Program-made: the position numbers and the translations under genes
Shown: piece by piece, positions 18,266-27,533 of the stretch
Position numbering within the stretch: position 1 is the first letter of the stretch
Layout of the letters: every line of letters starts with the position of its first letter
Source of the DNA: Agromyces soli
Lineage (GTDB): Bacteria; Actinomycetota; Actinomycetes; Actinomycetales; Microbacteriaceae
Length of the DNA stretch: 64,000 nt
Direction of reading: 5' to 3'
Assembly: GCF_022811605.1 (NCBI RefSeq)
Contig: NZ_CP094533.1
Span: forward strand, 1,736,001-1,800,000
Notes under the pieces: model-generated
Databases searched by the model: none
The model's input: only the letters and a program-made list of their open reading frames with translations
What the model was told of the DNA's origin: nothing

Positions 18266-18309
18266 CGGCCGTGAACGACGGATGAAATCACCGGGTGCGC
18301 CGCGTGAAA
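18266..18309 (-). promoter_or_regulatory. PHO-box-like direct repeats (candidate PhoP site)
   Basis: Read on the minus strand there are four consecutive 11-base units. Units 1, 3 and 4 are TTTCACGCGGC (18299-18309), TTTCATCCGTC (18277-18287) and GTTCACGGCCG (18266-18276); unit 2 is degenerate. The repeated TTCA(C/T) core at exact 11- and 22-base spacing resembles the streptomycete PHO box of adjacent 11-base repeats. It lies about 50-95 bases upstream of a TAAGCT -10-like element (18360-18365) for the nuclease/nucleotidase gene, a typical phosphate-scavenging function. Confidence 0.5.
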
Positions 18310-18412
18310 TCAACGGAATCCGGGGCAGACCACCTCTTGGCAGCGCCGCCCGGCCCTCCTAAGCTCTGGTCCAGTGCGTCCCCCGAGTGGGGGCGACTCG
18401 GAGGGAGAACTC

Positions 18413-21400
18413 ATGCAACGCCGCACCATCCGCAGGTGGCCGGCCGTCGCGGTCGTCGCCGTCGGCACGCTCGCGACCGGGCTGCTCGCTGCGACACCGG
18501 CTCAGGCGGCCGAGGTCACGCATACCATCGCCGAGGTGCAGGGGACGGGCGCCGCCACCCCGCTGCCCTCGAACGCCGACGTCACCGTCGAGGGCGTGAT
18601 CACCGCCGATCACCGCACCGGTGGCTATCGCGGCATCTACGTCCAGACGCAGGGGTCCGGCGGCGCCGACGACGCGACGCCCGGGGCGTCCGACGCCGTC
18701 TTCGTGTACCTCGGCAACGCCGCGGCGACGACGCCCGGCGCGATCGGCGACCTCGTGCGCGTCACCGGCAAGCCGAACGAGTTCAGCGGGCAGACGCAGA
18801 TCTCGGTCGCGAACGCCGCCGCCGTCGAGCTCGTGCAGGCCGGGGTCGGCGTCCCGGAGGCGACCCCGCTGCCCGATGACGTGCGCGGTGCCGCTCGCGA
18901 GGCCTACGAGGGCATGCACGTCGCCCCGAGCGGGGAGTACCGGCTCGTCTCGAGCCACTCCCTCTACAGCTTCGGCGAGCTCTGGCTGAACGCCGGCGAC
19001 GAGCTCCCCGTGAAGAGCACCGAGCAGGTCGATGCCGCAGACCCCGCCAACGCGACGATCGCGCAGGCGAACCGCGACTCGCGGCTCCTGCTCGACGACG
19101 GCTGGTCGACGCGCGTCGACAACTCCGCGCACCCGAACGACCAGCCGTACTTCACGGCCGACACCGTCGTGCGCAACGGCGACCGCGTCGTCTTCCCCGA
19201 CGCCGGCTACGTGCTCGGCTACGGCTTCAACGAGTGGCGCCTCCAGCCGACGGTGCCGATCGACTCGGCGAGCGACGCCTCGCTCAAGCCGACGTTCGAG
19301 TCGCTGAACCCGCGCCCCGAGACGGCTCCCGAGGTCGGCGGCGACGTGCAGGTCGGCGCGTTCAACGTCTACAACTACTTCACGACCTTCACCTCGGTGA
19401 ACTCGCAGGCGCGCGGCGCGGCCGACGCCGAGGAGTTCGCGATCCAGAAGTCGAAGATCGTCGCGGCGATCTCGGGCCTCGGGGCCGACGTCGTGGCGCT
19501 GCAGGAGATCGAGAACTCGGTCAAGCTCGGCGAGGCGCCCGATGAGGCGCTGGCCGACCTCGTGGCCGGGCTCAACGAGGCGGCGGGCGCCGACGTCTGG
19601 TCGTACGTGCCGACGCCGGCCGCGCTGCACGACGCCGCGATCACCGACTTCATCACGAGCGCGATCATCTACCGCAACGACCTGGTGAGCCCGGTCGGCG
19701 ACAGCCTCACGGTCGTCGACGAGACGGTGTGGGACATCGCCCGCGAGCCGATCGCCCAGGCGTTCCGCCTCGACAGCGGCAAGGTGTTCTCGGTCGTCGC
19801 GAACCACTTCAAGTCGAAGAGCCCGCCCTCGGGCAACCCGCCCGAGCCGGCCGACGGCCAGGGCTTCTTCAACGCCGAGCGCGTCGAGCAGGCCGAATCG
19901 CTCCTCGCCTTCACCGACACGGTGGCCGAGGCATCCGGCAGTGACGCGATGTTCCTCATCGGCGACTTCAACTCCTACGCCCACGAGGACCCGATCGACG
20001 TCTTCACCGGCGCCGGCTGGACCGACCTCGTGCCGTCGCAGACCGAGCAGTTCACCTACTCGTTCAACGGCGAGCTCGGCTCGCTCGACCACGTGCTGGC
20101 GAGCCCCTCGGTCGCCGCCGACGTGACCGGCGTGGGCGTCTGGAACATCAACTCGCCCGAGTGGGGCGACCGGGGCTACGCCTTCGGCGCGACCGAGGCC
20201 GGCACCCCCTACCGCTCGAGCGACCACGACCCGATCGTCCTCGGCCTCTCGGCCGAGGTCGCCCCGGTGGACATCGACATCGTCACGATCAACGACTTCC
20301 ACGGTCGCATCGAGCAGTCGGCCCCGGCCGCGGGGGCCGCGGTCCTCGCCGGCGCCGTCGAGCAGGTGCGGGCGGAGAATCCGAACACGATCTTCGCGGC
20401 GGCGGGCGACCTCATCGGCGCCTCGACGTTCACCTCGTTCATCCAGGACGACAACCCCACGATCGACGCGCTGAACGCCGCCGGCCTCGACGTGAGCGCC
20501 GCGGGCAACCACGAGTTCGACCAGGGCTGGGAAGACCTGCGCGACCGGGTGCAGAGCCGGGCCGACTGGGAGTACATCTCGTCGAACGTGTTCCTGAAGG
20601 GCAGCGACGACACGGCCCTCGCGCCGTACTACACCGAGACGCTCGACGGCGTGACCGTCGGCTTCATCGGCGCGGTCACCGAGGAGCTCGACTCGCTCGT
20701 GAGCCCGGCCGGCATCGCCGACCTCGAGGTGCGCGGCGTCGTCGACTCCGTCAACGCGGTCGCCGAGCAGCTGAAGGACGGCGACCCCGCCAACGGCGAG
20801 GCCGATGTGCTGGTGCTGCTCGTGCACGAGGGCGCGACGACGACGGACATCGCGAGCCTCAGCGACGGCTCGGCGTTCGCGAAGATCGTCCAGGGCGTCG
20901 ACCCCTCGGTCGCGGCCATCGTCTCGGCGCACACCCACCTCCCGTACAACCACGTCGTCGACGGCCGTCCGGTCGTCTCGGCCGGTCAGTACGGCGAGCG
21001 CTTCGGGCTGATGAAGCTGCAGGTCGACCCCGTCACGAAGGAGCTGCTCTCGATCTCGAACGAGCTGAAGCCCCTCATGAACGGCACGACGCCGCTGTAC
21101 CCGGCGGTGCCGGCCGTGCAGTCGATCGTCGACGAGGCCAAGAAGGTCGCCGATCAGCTCGGCAAGCAGAAGGTCGGCGACATCACGGGCGACTTCAACC
21201 GGGCCCGCCAGCCCGGCACCGATGCCCAGGGCAACCCGACGCTCGTGGAGAACCGCGGCGGCGAGTCGACGCTCGGCAACTTCGTCGCCGACGTGCAGCT
21301 GTGGGCGGCGAAGCAGGACGCGAAGGCCGACATCGCCTTCATGAATCCCGGCGGCCTGCGCACCGACCTCGTGTACAAGGGCACGAGCGCCGAGGACCCC

Positions 21401-22423
21401 GACGGCAACCTCACCTACAAGGAGGCGGCCGGCGTGCAGCCGTTCGCCAACACGCTGGTGACGCTCGACCTCACGGGCGAGCAGGTGAAGCAGGTCCTCG
21501 AGGAGCAGTGGCAGCCCGCGGGCTCGTCGCGGCCGTTCCTGAAGCTCGGCGTCAACAAGGAGCTCCAGGTCGTCTACGACCCGACTGCCGCGGCCGGATC
21601 CCGCGTCACGCAGGTGACGCTGAACGGCACGGCGATCGACCCGGCGGCGACGTACCGGGTGGTGGCGAACTCGTTCCTCGCCTCGGGCGGAGACAACTTC
21701 TTCACCCTGGGCGCGGGCACGAACAAGGCCGACACCGGCCGCGTCGACCTGCAGTCCATGGTCGACTGGTTCGCGGCGAACGGCACGGCGACGCCGGATG
21801 CGGCGCAGCGCTCCGTCGGTCTCGTGCTGCCGGCCCCGGCCGACGGCCAGGCCTACGCCCCGGGCGAGTCGCTCAGCCTGCAGCTCAGCTCGCTCGACTT
21901 CTCGACGAGCGAGCCCGCGGCGGGCGAGGTCACCGTGTCGCTCGGCGACGCCGTGCTCGGCACGGCGACCGTCGACCGCACGGTCGTGCCGACGAGCGAC
22001 GAAGGCGGTCGCGCGACGGTCGAGATCGTCATCCCCGAGGGCGTCGAGGGCGCGCAGTCGCTCACGATCGCCGTCGCCGCCACCGGCACGAGCGTCACGG
22101 TGCCGATCACGGTGCAGGCGGCCCCCGACCTCGTCGACACGGCGATCGTCGGGCTGCCCTCGAAGCTGCTGTTCACGTCGAAGTCGACGATCCGCTGGGT
22201 CGGCCTCGTCGTGACCGGCGACGGCAGCCGCCCGGCGGGCACGGTCACGATCAGCGACGGCCAGACGGTCATCGCCACGGTCGAGATCACCGCGAAGGAC
22301 CGCGGTCGGGTCGACGTGAAGCTGCCGAAGCTCGGCCGCGGCCTGCACGTGCTGCAGGCCTCGTTCACCGGCGACGGCTACGAGAGCTCGCGCTCCTTCA
22401 AGGTGCCGGTGCTCGCCTACTAG
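18413..22423 (+). CDS. Secreted ExeM/NucH-type nuclease fused to a 5'-nucleotidase (1336 aa)
   Basis: A giant secreted enzyme. Signal peptide: RRWPAVAVVAVGTLATGLLA then ATPAQA, cleavage near residue 33. An OB-fold-like region follows (about 35-150). The endonuclease/exonuclease/phosphatase domain spans about 312-610, with QVGAFNVYNYF, VVALQEIEN (catalytic Glu), FLIGDFNSY and the closing SSDHDPIVLGL. The metallophosphatase part of the 5'-nucleotidase runs about 620-910: TINDFHGRIE, AAGDLIGAS, AAGNHEFDQGW, VSAHTHLPYN. Its C-terminal substrate domain is about 920-1130 with NPGGLRTDL and SFLASGGDNFFTLG. A terminal Ig-like domain (about 1240-1330) ends the protein; there is no LPXTG anchor. GGAGGGAG precedes ATG 18413. 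Degrades nucleic acid to nucleosides and phosphate outside the cell. Confidence 0.92.
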   Translation: MQRRTIRRWPAVAVVAVGTLATGLLAATPAQAAEVTHTIAEVQGTGAATPLPSNADVTVEGVITADHRTGGYRGIYVQTQGSGGADDATPGASDAVFVYLGNAAATTPGAIGDLVRVTGKPNEFSGQTQISVANAAAVELVQAGVGVPEATPLPDDVRGAAREAYEGMHVAPSGEYRLVSSHSLYSFGELWLNAGDELPVKSTEQVDAADPANATIAQANRDSRLLLDDGWSTRVDNSAHPNDQPYFTADTVVRNGDRVVFPDAGYVLGYGFNEWRLQPTVPIDSASDASLKPTFESLNPRPETAPEVGGDVQVGAFNVYNYFTTFTSVNSQARGAADAEEFAIQKSKIVAAISGLGADVVALQEIENSVKLGEAPDEALADLVAGLNEAAGADVWSYVPTPAALHDAAITDFITSAIIYRNDLVSPVGDSLTVVDETVWDIAREPIAQAFRLDSGKVFSVVANHFKSKSPPSGNPPEPADGQGFFNAERVEQAESLLAFTDTVAEASGSDAMFLIGDFNSYAHEDPIDVFTGAGWTDLVPSQTEQFTYSFNGELGSLDHVLASPSVAADVTGVGVWNINSPEWGDRGYAFGATEAGTPYRSSDHDPIVLGLSAEVAPVDIDIVTINDFHGRIEQSAPAAGAAVLAGAVEQVRAENPNTIFAAAGDLIGASTFTSFIQDDNPTIDALNAAGLDVSAAGNHEFDQGWEDLRDRVQSRADWEYISSNVFLKGSDDTALAPYYTETLDGVTVGFIGAVTEELDSLVSPAGIADLEVRGVVDSVNAVAEQLKDGDPANGEADVLVLLVHEGATTTDIASLSDGSAFAKIVQGVDPSVAAIVSAHTHLPYNHVVDGRPVVSAGQYGERFGLMKLQVDPVTKELLSISNELKPLMNGTTPLYPAVPAVQSIVDEAKKVADQLGKQKVGDITGDFNRARQPGTDAQGNPTLVENRGGESTLGNFVADVQLWAAKQDAKADIAFMNPGGLRTDLVYKGTSAEDPDGNLTYKEAAGVQPFANTLVTLDLTGEQVKQVLEEQWQPAGSSRPFLKLGVNKELQVVYDPTAAAGSRVTQVTLNGTAIDPAATYRVVANSFLASGGDNFFTLGAGTNKADTGRVDLQSMVDWFAANGTATPDAAQRSVGLVLPAPADGQAYAPGESLSLQLSSLDFSTSEPAAGEVTVSLGDAVLGTATVDRTVVPTSDEGGRATVEIVIPEGVEGAQSLTIAVAATGTSVTVPITVQAAPDLVDTAIVGLPSKLLFTSKSTIRWVGLVVTGDGSRPAGTVTISDGQTVIATVEITAKDRGRVDVKLPKLGRGLHVLQASFTGDGYESSRSFKVPVLAY

Positions 22424-22432
22424 CGAGGCGCG

Positions 22433-23299
22433 TCATCGCGCGGCGTCGAACTCCCGGCGCCGCGCGATGACCTCGTGCGGATCCCAGCCCGGCCCTGGGA
22501 CGGACGAGACGAGCAGGCGGGTGTACGGGTGCTCCGGCGCCCGGAACACCGCTGCCGCCGGGCCCTCCTCGACCACGTCGCCCCGGTAGAGCACGAGCAC
22601 GCGGTCGGCGATCTCGTCGACGACGGCGAGATCGTGGCTCACGAACAGCACCGCGATGCCCGCCTCCCGGCGGATCTCGTCGACGAGCTCGAGGATCTGC
22701 GCCTGCACCGAGACGTCGAGGGCGGAGACCGCCTCGTCGAGCACGAGCAGCGTCGGCGACACCGCGAGCGCGCGGGCGATGGCCACCCGCTGCCGCTGAC
22801 CGCCGCTCAGCTGGTGCGGCCGGAGCGAGCCCTGCTGCTCGGTGAGCCGCACGCGGTCGAGGAGTTCGCCGGCACGGCGTCGGGCGCCCTCGCGGTCGGC
22901 CACGCCGTGCAGCCGCATCGCGGCCACCAGCGCCTGCTGCACGCTCAGCCGGCGATCGAGCGAGCCGTACGGGTCCTGGAACACCATCTGCGCCTGCCGG
23001 GCCCGGGCCAGCCGGGCCGCCTGGCCTCGAGCCGGGGCGAAGCGATCCGCTCCGGCGATCCGCAGCGACCCGGCATCCGCGCGCTCCAACCCGACGAGCA
23101 TTCGGGCGATCGTCGACTTGCCGGACCCGGACTCGCCGACGAGGCCGAGCACCTCGCCCGCGGCGATCCGGAACGACACGTCGTTCGCGGCGACGACCGG
23201 GTCCTGCCCCTTCGGCATCCGGAACTCGCGACGGAGACGCTCAGCCTCGACGAGGGCCGGCGGTGCCGCCGGCGCGGGCGTGGACATCGACGCGCTCAT
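22433..23299 (-). CDS. Oligopeptide-type ABC ATPase, DppF-like
   Basis: A single-domain ATPase of 288 residues: Walker A GESGSGKST near residue 58, Q-loop region QMVFQDPYGSLDRR, signature LSGGQRQRVAIARA and Walker B LLVLDEAVSALD, ending with HPYTRLLVSSVPGP. Last gene of the six-gene operon 28726-22433; ATG 23299 overlaps the DppD-like stop by four bases. Pairs with the neighbouring ATPase to drive import. Confidence 0.92.
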   Translation of the reverse strand: MSASMSTPAPAAPPALVEAERLRREFRMPKGQDPVVAANDVSFRIAAGEVLGLVGESGSGKSTIARMLVGLERADAGSLRIAGADRFAPARGQAARLARARQAQMVFQDPYGSLDRRLSVQQALVAAMRLHGVADREGARRRAGELLDRVRLTEQQGSLRPHQLSGGQRQRVAIARALAVSPTLLVLDEAVSALDVSVQAQILELVDEIRREAGIAVLFVSHDLAVVDEIADRVLVLYRGDVVEEGPAAAVFRAPEHPYTRLLVSSVPGPGWDPHEVIARRREFDAAR

Positions 23300-24084
23300 C
23301 GGCTGCGCTCCTCGAGCTCGGGCGCCGCCTGCAGCAGCGAACGGGTGTACGGGTGGGTGGCCCCGGTGAACAGGGCGGCGCCGCTGAGCTCCTCGACGAC
23401 CTCTCCGCGCAGCATCACGAGCACCCGATCGCAGAACGCCGCGGCGAGATGCAGGTCGTGCGTGATGAACAGCATGCCGAGCTCCCGCTCCCGCTGCTGA
23501 TCGCGGAGGATCGCGAGCACCTCGGCCTGCGTCGTGACGTCGAGCGCGCTCGTCGCCTCGTCGGCGAGGATCAGTCGCGGCCGGGTCGTGAGCGCCGCCG
23601 CGATCACGACGCGCTGCAGCATCCCGCCCGAGAGCTCGTGCGGGAACTGCCGCAGGCGGTGCTCCGGACGGGTGATGCCGACCGCGCCGAGCAGTTCCAC
23701 CCCGATGCGGCGTGCCTCGGCCCGCGGCATCCCGTGCACCTTCACGAGCCGTTCGGCGAGCGAGTCGCCGATGCGGCGCACGGGGTTCAGCGCGCCGCGC
23801 GGGTCCTGCTGGATGAAGCCGACCTCCTCGGCCCGGATGCGTCGGAGCTCGGCGTCGTTCGCGCCGAACACGTCGCGGCCGCCGATCCGCACCCGGCCCT
23901 GCACGCCGGCCGTCGGCGGCAGCAGCCGCAGGGCGGCGCGCACCGTGCTCGACTTGCCCGAGCCCGACTCGCCGACGAGCCCGACCGTCTCGCCCGGCGC
24001 CACCGTCAGGGAGACGCCGTGCAGGATGGCGGCTGAGCCGTAGGCGAGGTCCAGGTCCTCGATCGTGAGCAGCTCTGCGGTCAT
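23296..24084 (-). CDS. Oligopeptide-type ABC ATPase, DppD-like
   Basis: A 262-residue ATPase with Walker A GESGSGKSS near residue 39, Q-loop GFIQQDPRGALNPVRR, signature LSGGMLQRVVIAAA and Walker B LILADEATSALD. It ends with HPYTRSLLQAAPELEERSR but is shorter than usual DppD and lacks the long Cys-rich tail seen in the fused ATPase of the other operon. ATG 24084 overlaps the permease stop; the longer frame to 24498 is antisense shadow. Confidence 0.92.
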   Translation of the reverse strand: MTAELLTIEDLDLAYGSAAILHGVSLTVAPGETVGLVGESGSGKSSTVRAALRLLPPTAGVQGRVRIGGRDVFGANDAELRRIRAEEVGFIQQDPRGALNPVRRIGDSLAERLVKVHGMPRAEARRIGVELLGAVGITRPEHRLRQFPHELSGGMLQRVVIAAALTTRPRLILADEATSALDVTTQAEVLAILRDQQRERELGMLFITHDLHLAAAFCDRVLVMLRGEVVEELSGAALFTGATHPYTRSLLQAAPELEERSR

Positions 24085-24935
24085 GCGCGGGCCCCCAGTC
24101 GTTCGGACAGCCGCACGCCCACGATGTTCACGGCCACGACGACCGCGGCGATCGCGAGGCCGGGCACGAGGGTCGGCGCGAAGTGGCCGAGCACGATGCC
24201 GTCCTGTCCCTCCTGCACCATGAGGCCCCATTCCGAGCTCGGCGGCTGCGCGCCGAAGCCGAGGTAGCTGAGCGTCGCGAGGCTCATCAGCCCCTCGCCG
24301 AAGAGCACGACGAGGTAGCCGAGCAGCGCCGGGGTCATGTTCGGCAGCACGCGCCGCACCGCGATGTGCACGGCGGACGCGCCCTGCACCCGGTACGCGT
24401 CCACGTACGGGCGGGCGAGCTCGGAGAGCGCGATGCTCCGGGTGAACTTCGCGATCACCGGGGCGTACGCGAGCGCGAGGGCCACGACGGCCGTCCACGG
24501 CCCCTTGCCGAACACGGCGATCACGAGCACGACGAACAGCAGCCCGGGGAACGCGAACATGACGTCGGTGATGCGCGCGAGCAGCACGTCGACCCAGCCG
24601 CCGTTCCAGGCGGCGACGAGGCCGATGGCGACGCCGATGACGGTCGCCCCGGCGAGCAGCGCGAGCGGTCCGATCAGGCTCTCCCGGGTGCCGAGCAGGA
24701 GCCGCGAGAAGAGGTCGCGGCCCAGCTGGTCGGTGCCGAGCAGGTGCGCCGGGCTCGGCGAGCCCCAGATGGCGGTGAAGTCGATGGCGTCGGGCGGATA
24801 CGGCGCGACGAGCGGACCGAAGGCCGCGACGAGCACGACGAGGCCGAGGAAGGCGAGCGACACCGCGTAGAGCGGGTCGCGGCGCCTGGCGAGGCCGTCG
24901 CGGCGCAGCAGCGCGCCGGTGGCGGTGGTGGTCAT
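24081..24935 (-). CDS. Oligopeptide-type ABC permease, DppC-like
   Basis: A 284-residue permease: leading helix LYAVSLAFLGLVVLVAAFGP, exported PSPAHLLGTDQLGRDLFSR segment and five further helices. The ATPase-contact loop reads PYVDAYRVQGASAVHIAVRR. The overall layout equals the DppC-like subunit at 13585-14472 but the sequences are clearly diverged. ATG 24935 overlaps the DppB-like stop by four bases. Confidence 0.92.
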   Translation of the reverse strand: MTTTATGALLRRDGLARRRDPLYAVSLAFLGLVVLVAAFGPLVAPYPPDAIDFTAIWGSPSPAHLLGTDQLGRDLFSRLLLGTRESLIGPLALLAGATVIGVAIGLVAAWNGGWVDVLLARITDVMFAFPGLLFVVLVIAVFGKGPWTAVVALALAYAPVIAKFTRSIALSELARPYVDAYRVQGASAVHIAVRRVLPNMTPALLGYLVVLFGEGLMSLATLSYLGFGAQPPSSEWGLMVQEGQDGIVLGHFAPTLVPGLAIAAVVVAVNIVGVRLSERLGARA

Positions 24936-25882
24936 GAGGTCTTCACCCGGGTTCCGATGCGAGGGTCGAGCAGCGGCAGCAGCAGGTCGACGATGGTCGT
25001 CACGACCATGTAGGCGACGACCATGTAGAGCAGCACCGCCTGCACGACGGGGAAGTCGTGGGAGTTGATCGCGTCGACGAGCAGCGAACCGATGCCGCTG
25101 ATGCCGAAGACGCTCTCGACCACGACGGTGCCGGCGAGCATGCTCGCGATCACGAGGGCGACCATGGTCACGATCGGTCCCCAGGCGTTGCGCAGCACGT
25201 GGCGCACGACGACCATCCCGCCGGCCATGCCGGTCGCGCGCGCGGCCTCGACGTGCTCCGAATCGAATTGCTCCACCATCGACTGCCGCGTCACGCGGCT
25301 GACGATGGCGAGGGAGCCGATCGAGAGCGCGATCGCCGGGAGGGTGAGATGGCGGATGCCGTCCACGAAGCCGTCGCCCGCGCCGGCGACCGGGAACCAG
25401 CCGAGCTGCACGGAGAAGACCGAGACGAGCACGATGCCGATCACGAAGGAGGGGAACGACGCGGCGAGCGTGGTGGCGCCGACGATCGCGGAGTCCGCCG
25501 CGCGGCCGCGGCGCACCGCCGCCCACACGCCGAGCCCGATGCCCACGACCGTGAAGAGCACCGCGGCGTACGCGACGAGGCCGAGCGTCGCGGGGAGCCG
25601 GCTCGCCATGATGCCGGCGACGGGCTGGTGGTACTGGAACGAGGTGCCGAGATCGCCGCCGAACACGCCGCTCAGCCACAGCCAGTACTGCACGAACAGC
25701 GGCTGGTCGAGGTGGTACTCGGCGCGGACGGCGGCGATCCGCTCCGGCGTCAGATTCTCGGGGTTGCCGATGAGGAAGGTCACCGGGTCCCCGGGGGCCG
25801 CGTACATGGCCGCGAAGATGATGAACGAGGCCACCACCAGCGTCAGGGCCATGCCCGCGACCCGCCTCAGGGCTGCGAGCAC
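24932..25882 (-). CDS. Oligopeptide-type ABC permease, DppB-like
   Basis: A 316-residue permease opening with RRVAGMALTLVVASFIIFAA and the exported AAPGDPVTFLIGNPENLTPE segment, followed by five helices and the coupling loop EHVEAARATGMAGGMVVVRH. It begins one base after the binding-protein stop. Forms the membrane channel with the DppC-like subunit. Confidence 0.92.
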   Translation of the reverse strand: MLAALRRVAGMALTLVVASFIIFAAMYAAPGDPVTFLIGNPENLTPERIAAVRAEYHLDQPLFVQYWLWLSGVFGGDLGTSFQYHQPVAGIMASRLPATLGLVAYAAVLFTVVGIGLGVWAAVRRGRAADSAIVGATTLAASFPSFVIGIVLVSVFSVQLGWFPVAGAGDGFVDGIRHLTLPAIALSIGSLAIVSRVTRQSMVEQFDSEHVEAARATGMAGGMVVVRHVLRNAWGPIVTMVALVIASMLAGTVVVESVFGISGIGSLLVDAINSHDFPVVQAVLLYMVVAYMVVTTIVDLLLPLLDPRIGTRVKTS

Positions 25883-25883
25883 G

Positions 25884-27533
25884 TCAGCCCTCGGTCGTTC
25901 CGAGGTCGGCGGCCCACGGGTAGTACAGGTACGCGGCCGACGCGGGCACGCCGCTGAGCTCCGCGCGCAGGGCGACGGTCGACGGGCTCTGCGCGATCGA
26001 GATCCACGGCGTGGCCTCGACCCAGCGGCGCTGCAGCTCGATGGCGAGCTCCGAGCGCTCGGCGTCGTCGGTCGCGGCGAACGCCTCCTTCACGAGCGCG
26101 TCGTAGTCGGGGTCGCTGAAGCCGACGAAGTTCACCGTCGCGGTCGAGGCGCCGTTCTTGTAGAAGCCGACCGGGTCGTTCTTCGAGATGTAGTACTCGT
26201 CGGAGAAGAGATCGGCCTGGCCGCGCACGGCCTCGTCCGAGTAGAAGTCGCCGTACTGGGCCGAGGGCACCGTGACGATCTCGGCATCCAGGCCGATCTG
26301 CTTCGCCGCGGCGACGAGTGCGTTCGAGACGACGTTGCGCACCGAGCCGCCGTCGCTCGCGACGAGGATCGGCTCGTCGGGCGCGCCGGCCTCGGCGACG
26401 AGCGCCTTGGCGCGCTCGAGGTCGGCGGCGCCCGGGCTCGCCGGGGCGCCCTCGAGCTCGTCGTACGCGGCCTGGAACGCCTCGGTCTCGTAGCCCCAGG
26501 CGCCCTGCCCGATGGGCGTCTTCCACGGCTGGGCGAGCCCGCCGAACGCGGCGGTCGTGATGCCGCTGCGGTCGATCGCGAGCGAGAGCGCCTGGCGGAT
26601 GCGCTCGTCGGCGAGCGGGCCGCGCTCGGTGGCGAGCAGCACCCACGCGTTCGTGGAGGGGCCCTGCGCGAGCGAGACGTCGGCGACCTGCTGCAGCGGG
26701 ACCGCCGAGGCGGGGGAGTCGAGGTAGGAGCCGTCGGCCTCGCCCGCGGTGAGGGCGTTCACCACGGCGGACTGGTCGGCCCAGCGGAACACGACCTCGC
26801 CGGCGAGCACCTCGCGCGAGTCGTCCCAGTAGTCGGCCGCGCGCTCGATGGTGAGGCTCGAGCCGGGCTTCCACTCCCCGAGCGTGTACGGGCCGGTGCA
26901 GGCATCCGGCGTTCCGGGCGAGCCGAAGGCATCGCCCTGGGCCTCGACGACCCGGGGGTTCAGCACCATGCCTCCGTTGCCGGCCATCGCCTGGATGAAG
27001 ATGGCGTCGCGCTGCGCCATGGTGACGGTGATCTCGCGCTCGCCGGTCTGCTCCATCGAGACCACGTTCGCGTACTCGTCGGACTCGTCGGCGCCGTCGG
27101 CGGCGTGCCGCTGCATGCTCCACAGCACGTCGGCCGCGGTCATCGGGCTGCCGTCGTGGAAGGTCACGCCGTCGCGGATGGTGAAGACGACGTGCGTGTC
27201 GTCGACCCACTCGGCCGACTCGGCCAGGTGCGGCACCGTCGTGAGGTCGGGCTGCACGGCCATCAGCCGCTCGCAGACGTTCGCGAAGACCGTGTTCTCG
27301 GCGGCGCCGCTGTCGATGTCGAAGTCGAACGTCGCGGGCTCGGCGGGGAGCATCCAGGTGACCGAGTCGACGGGGCCGCTCGCGGCGGGGGTGGTCGGGC
27401 CGAACGGCAGCTCGACGGCGGGCGCCTCGCTCGTCGACGGCCCGGCGGCGGTGCAGCCGGCCAGCAGGATCGCGGCGGCGCCGGTCGCGAGTGCGGTGCC
27501 GGCGAGCCGGCGTCGGGGGAAGGGGGTGTTCAT
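25884..27533 (-). CDS. Solute-binding lipoprotein, family 5 (oligopeptide type)
   Basis: A 549-residue lipoprotein. The signal has PFPRRRLAGTALATGAAAIL and lipobox LLAGC at about residues 23-27. Mature-chain family-5 features include FTIRDGVTFHDGSPMTAADV, TGPYTLGEWKPGSSLTIERA and IRQALSLAIDRSGI. It collects substrate for the import system. ATG 27533 overlaps the stop of the C45 hydrolase gene by four bases, so hydrolase and importer are made together. Confidence 0.92.
   Translation of the reverse strand: MNTPFPRRRLAGTALATGAAAILLAGCTAAGPSTSEAPAVELPFGPTTPAASGPVDSVTWMLPAEPATFDFDIDSGAAENTVFANVCERLMAVQPDLTTVPHLAESAEWVDDTHVVFTIRDGVTFHDGSPMTAADVLWSMQRHAADGADESDEYANVVSMEQTGEREITVTMAQRDAIFIQAMAGNGGMVLNPRVVEAQGDAFGSPGTPDACTGPYTLGEWKPGSSLTIERAADYWDDSREVLAGEVVFRWADQSAVVNALTAGEADGSYLDSPASAVPLQQVADVSLAQGPSTNAWVLLATERGPLADERIRQALSLAIDRSGITTAAFGGLAQPWKTPIGQGAWGYETEAFQAAYDELEGAPASPGAADLERAKALVAEAGAPDEPILVASDGGSVRNVVSNALVAAAKQIGLDAEIVTVPSAQYGDFYSDEAVRGQADLFSDEYYISKNDPVGFYKNGASTATVNFVGFSDPDYDALVKEAFAATDDAERSELAIELQRRWVEATPWISIAQSPSTVALRAELSGVPASAAYLYYPWAADLGTTEG

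Noticed and set aside
18359-22348. 1329-codon antisense frame opposite the nuclease/nucleotidase gene
   Set aside because: Composition is dominated by Arg, Val, Asp and His in repeats of the coding strand's third positions, with no domain or start signal; a shadow of the secreted enzyme.
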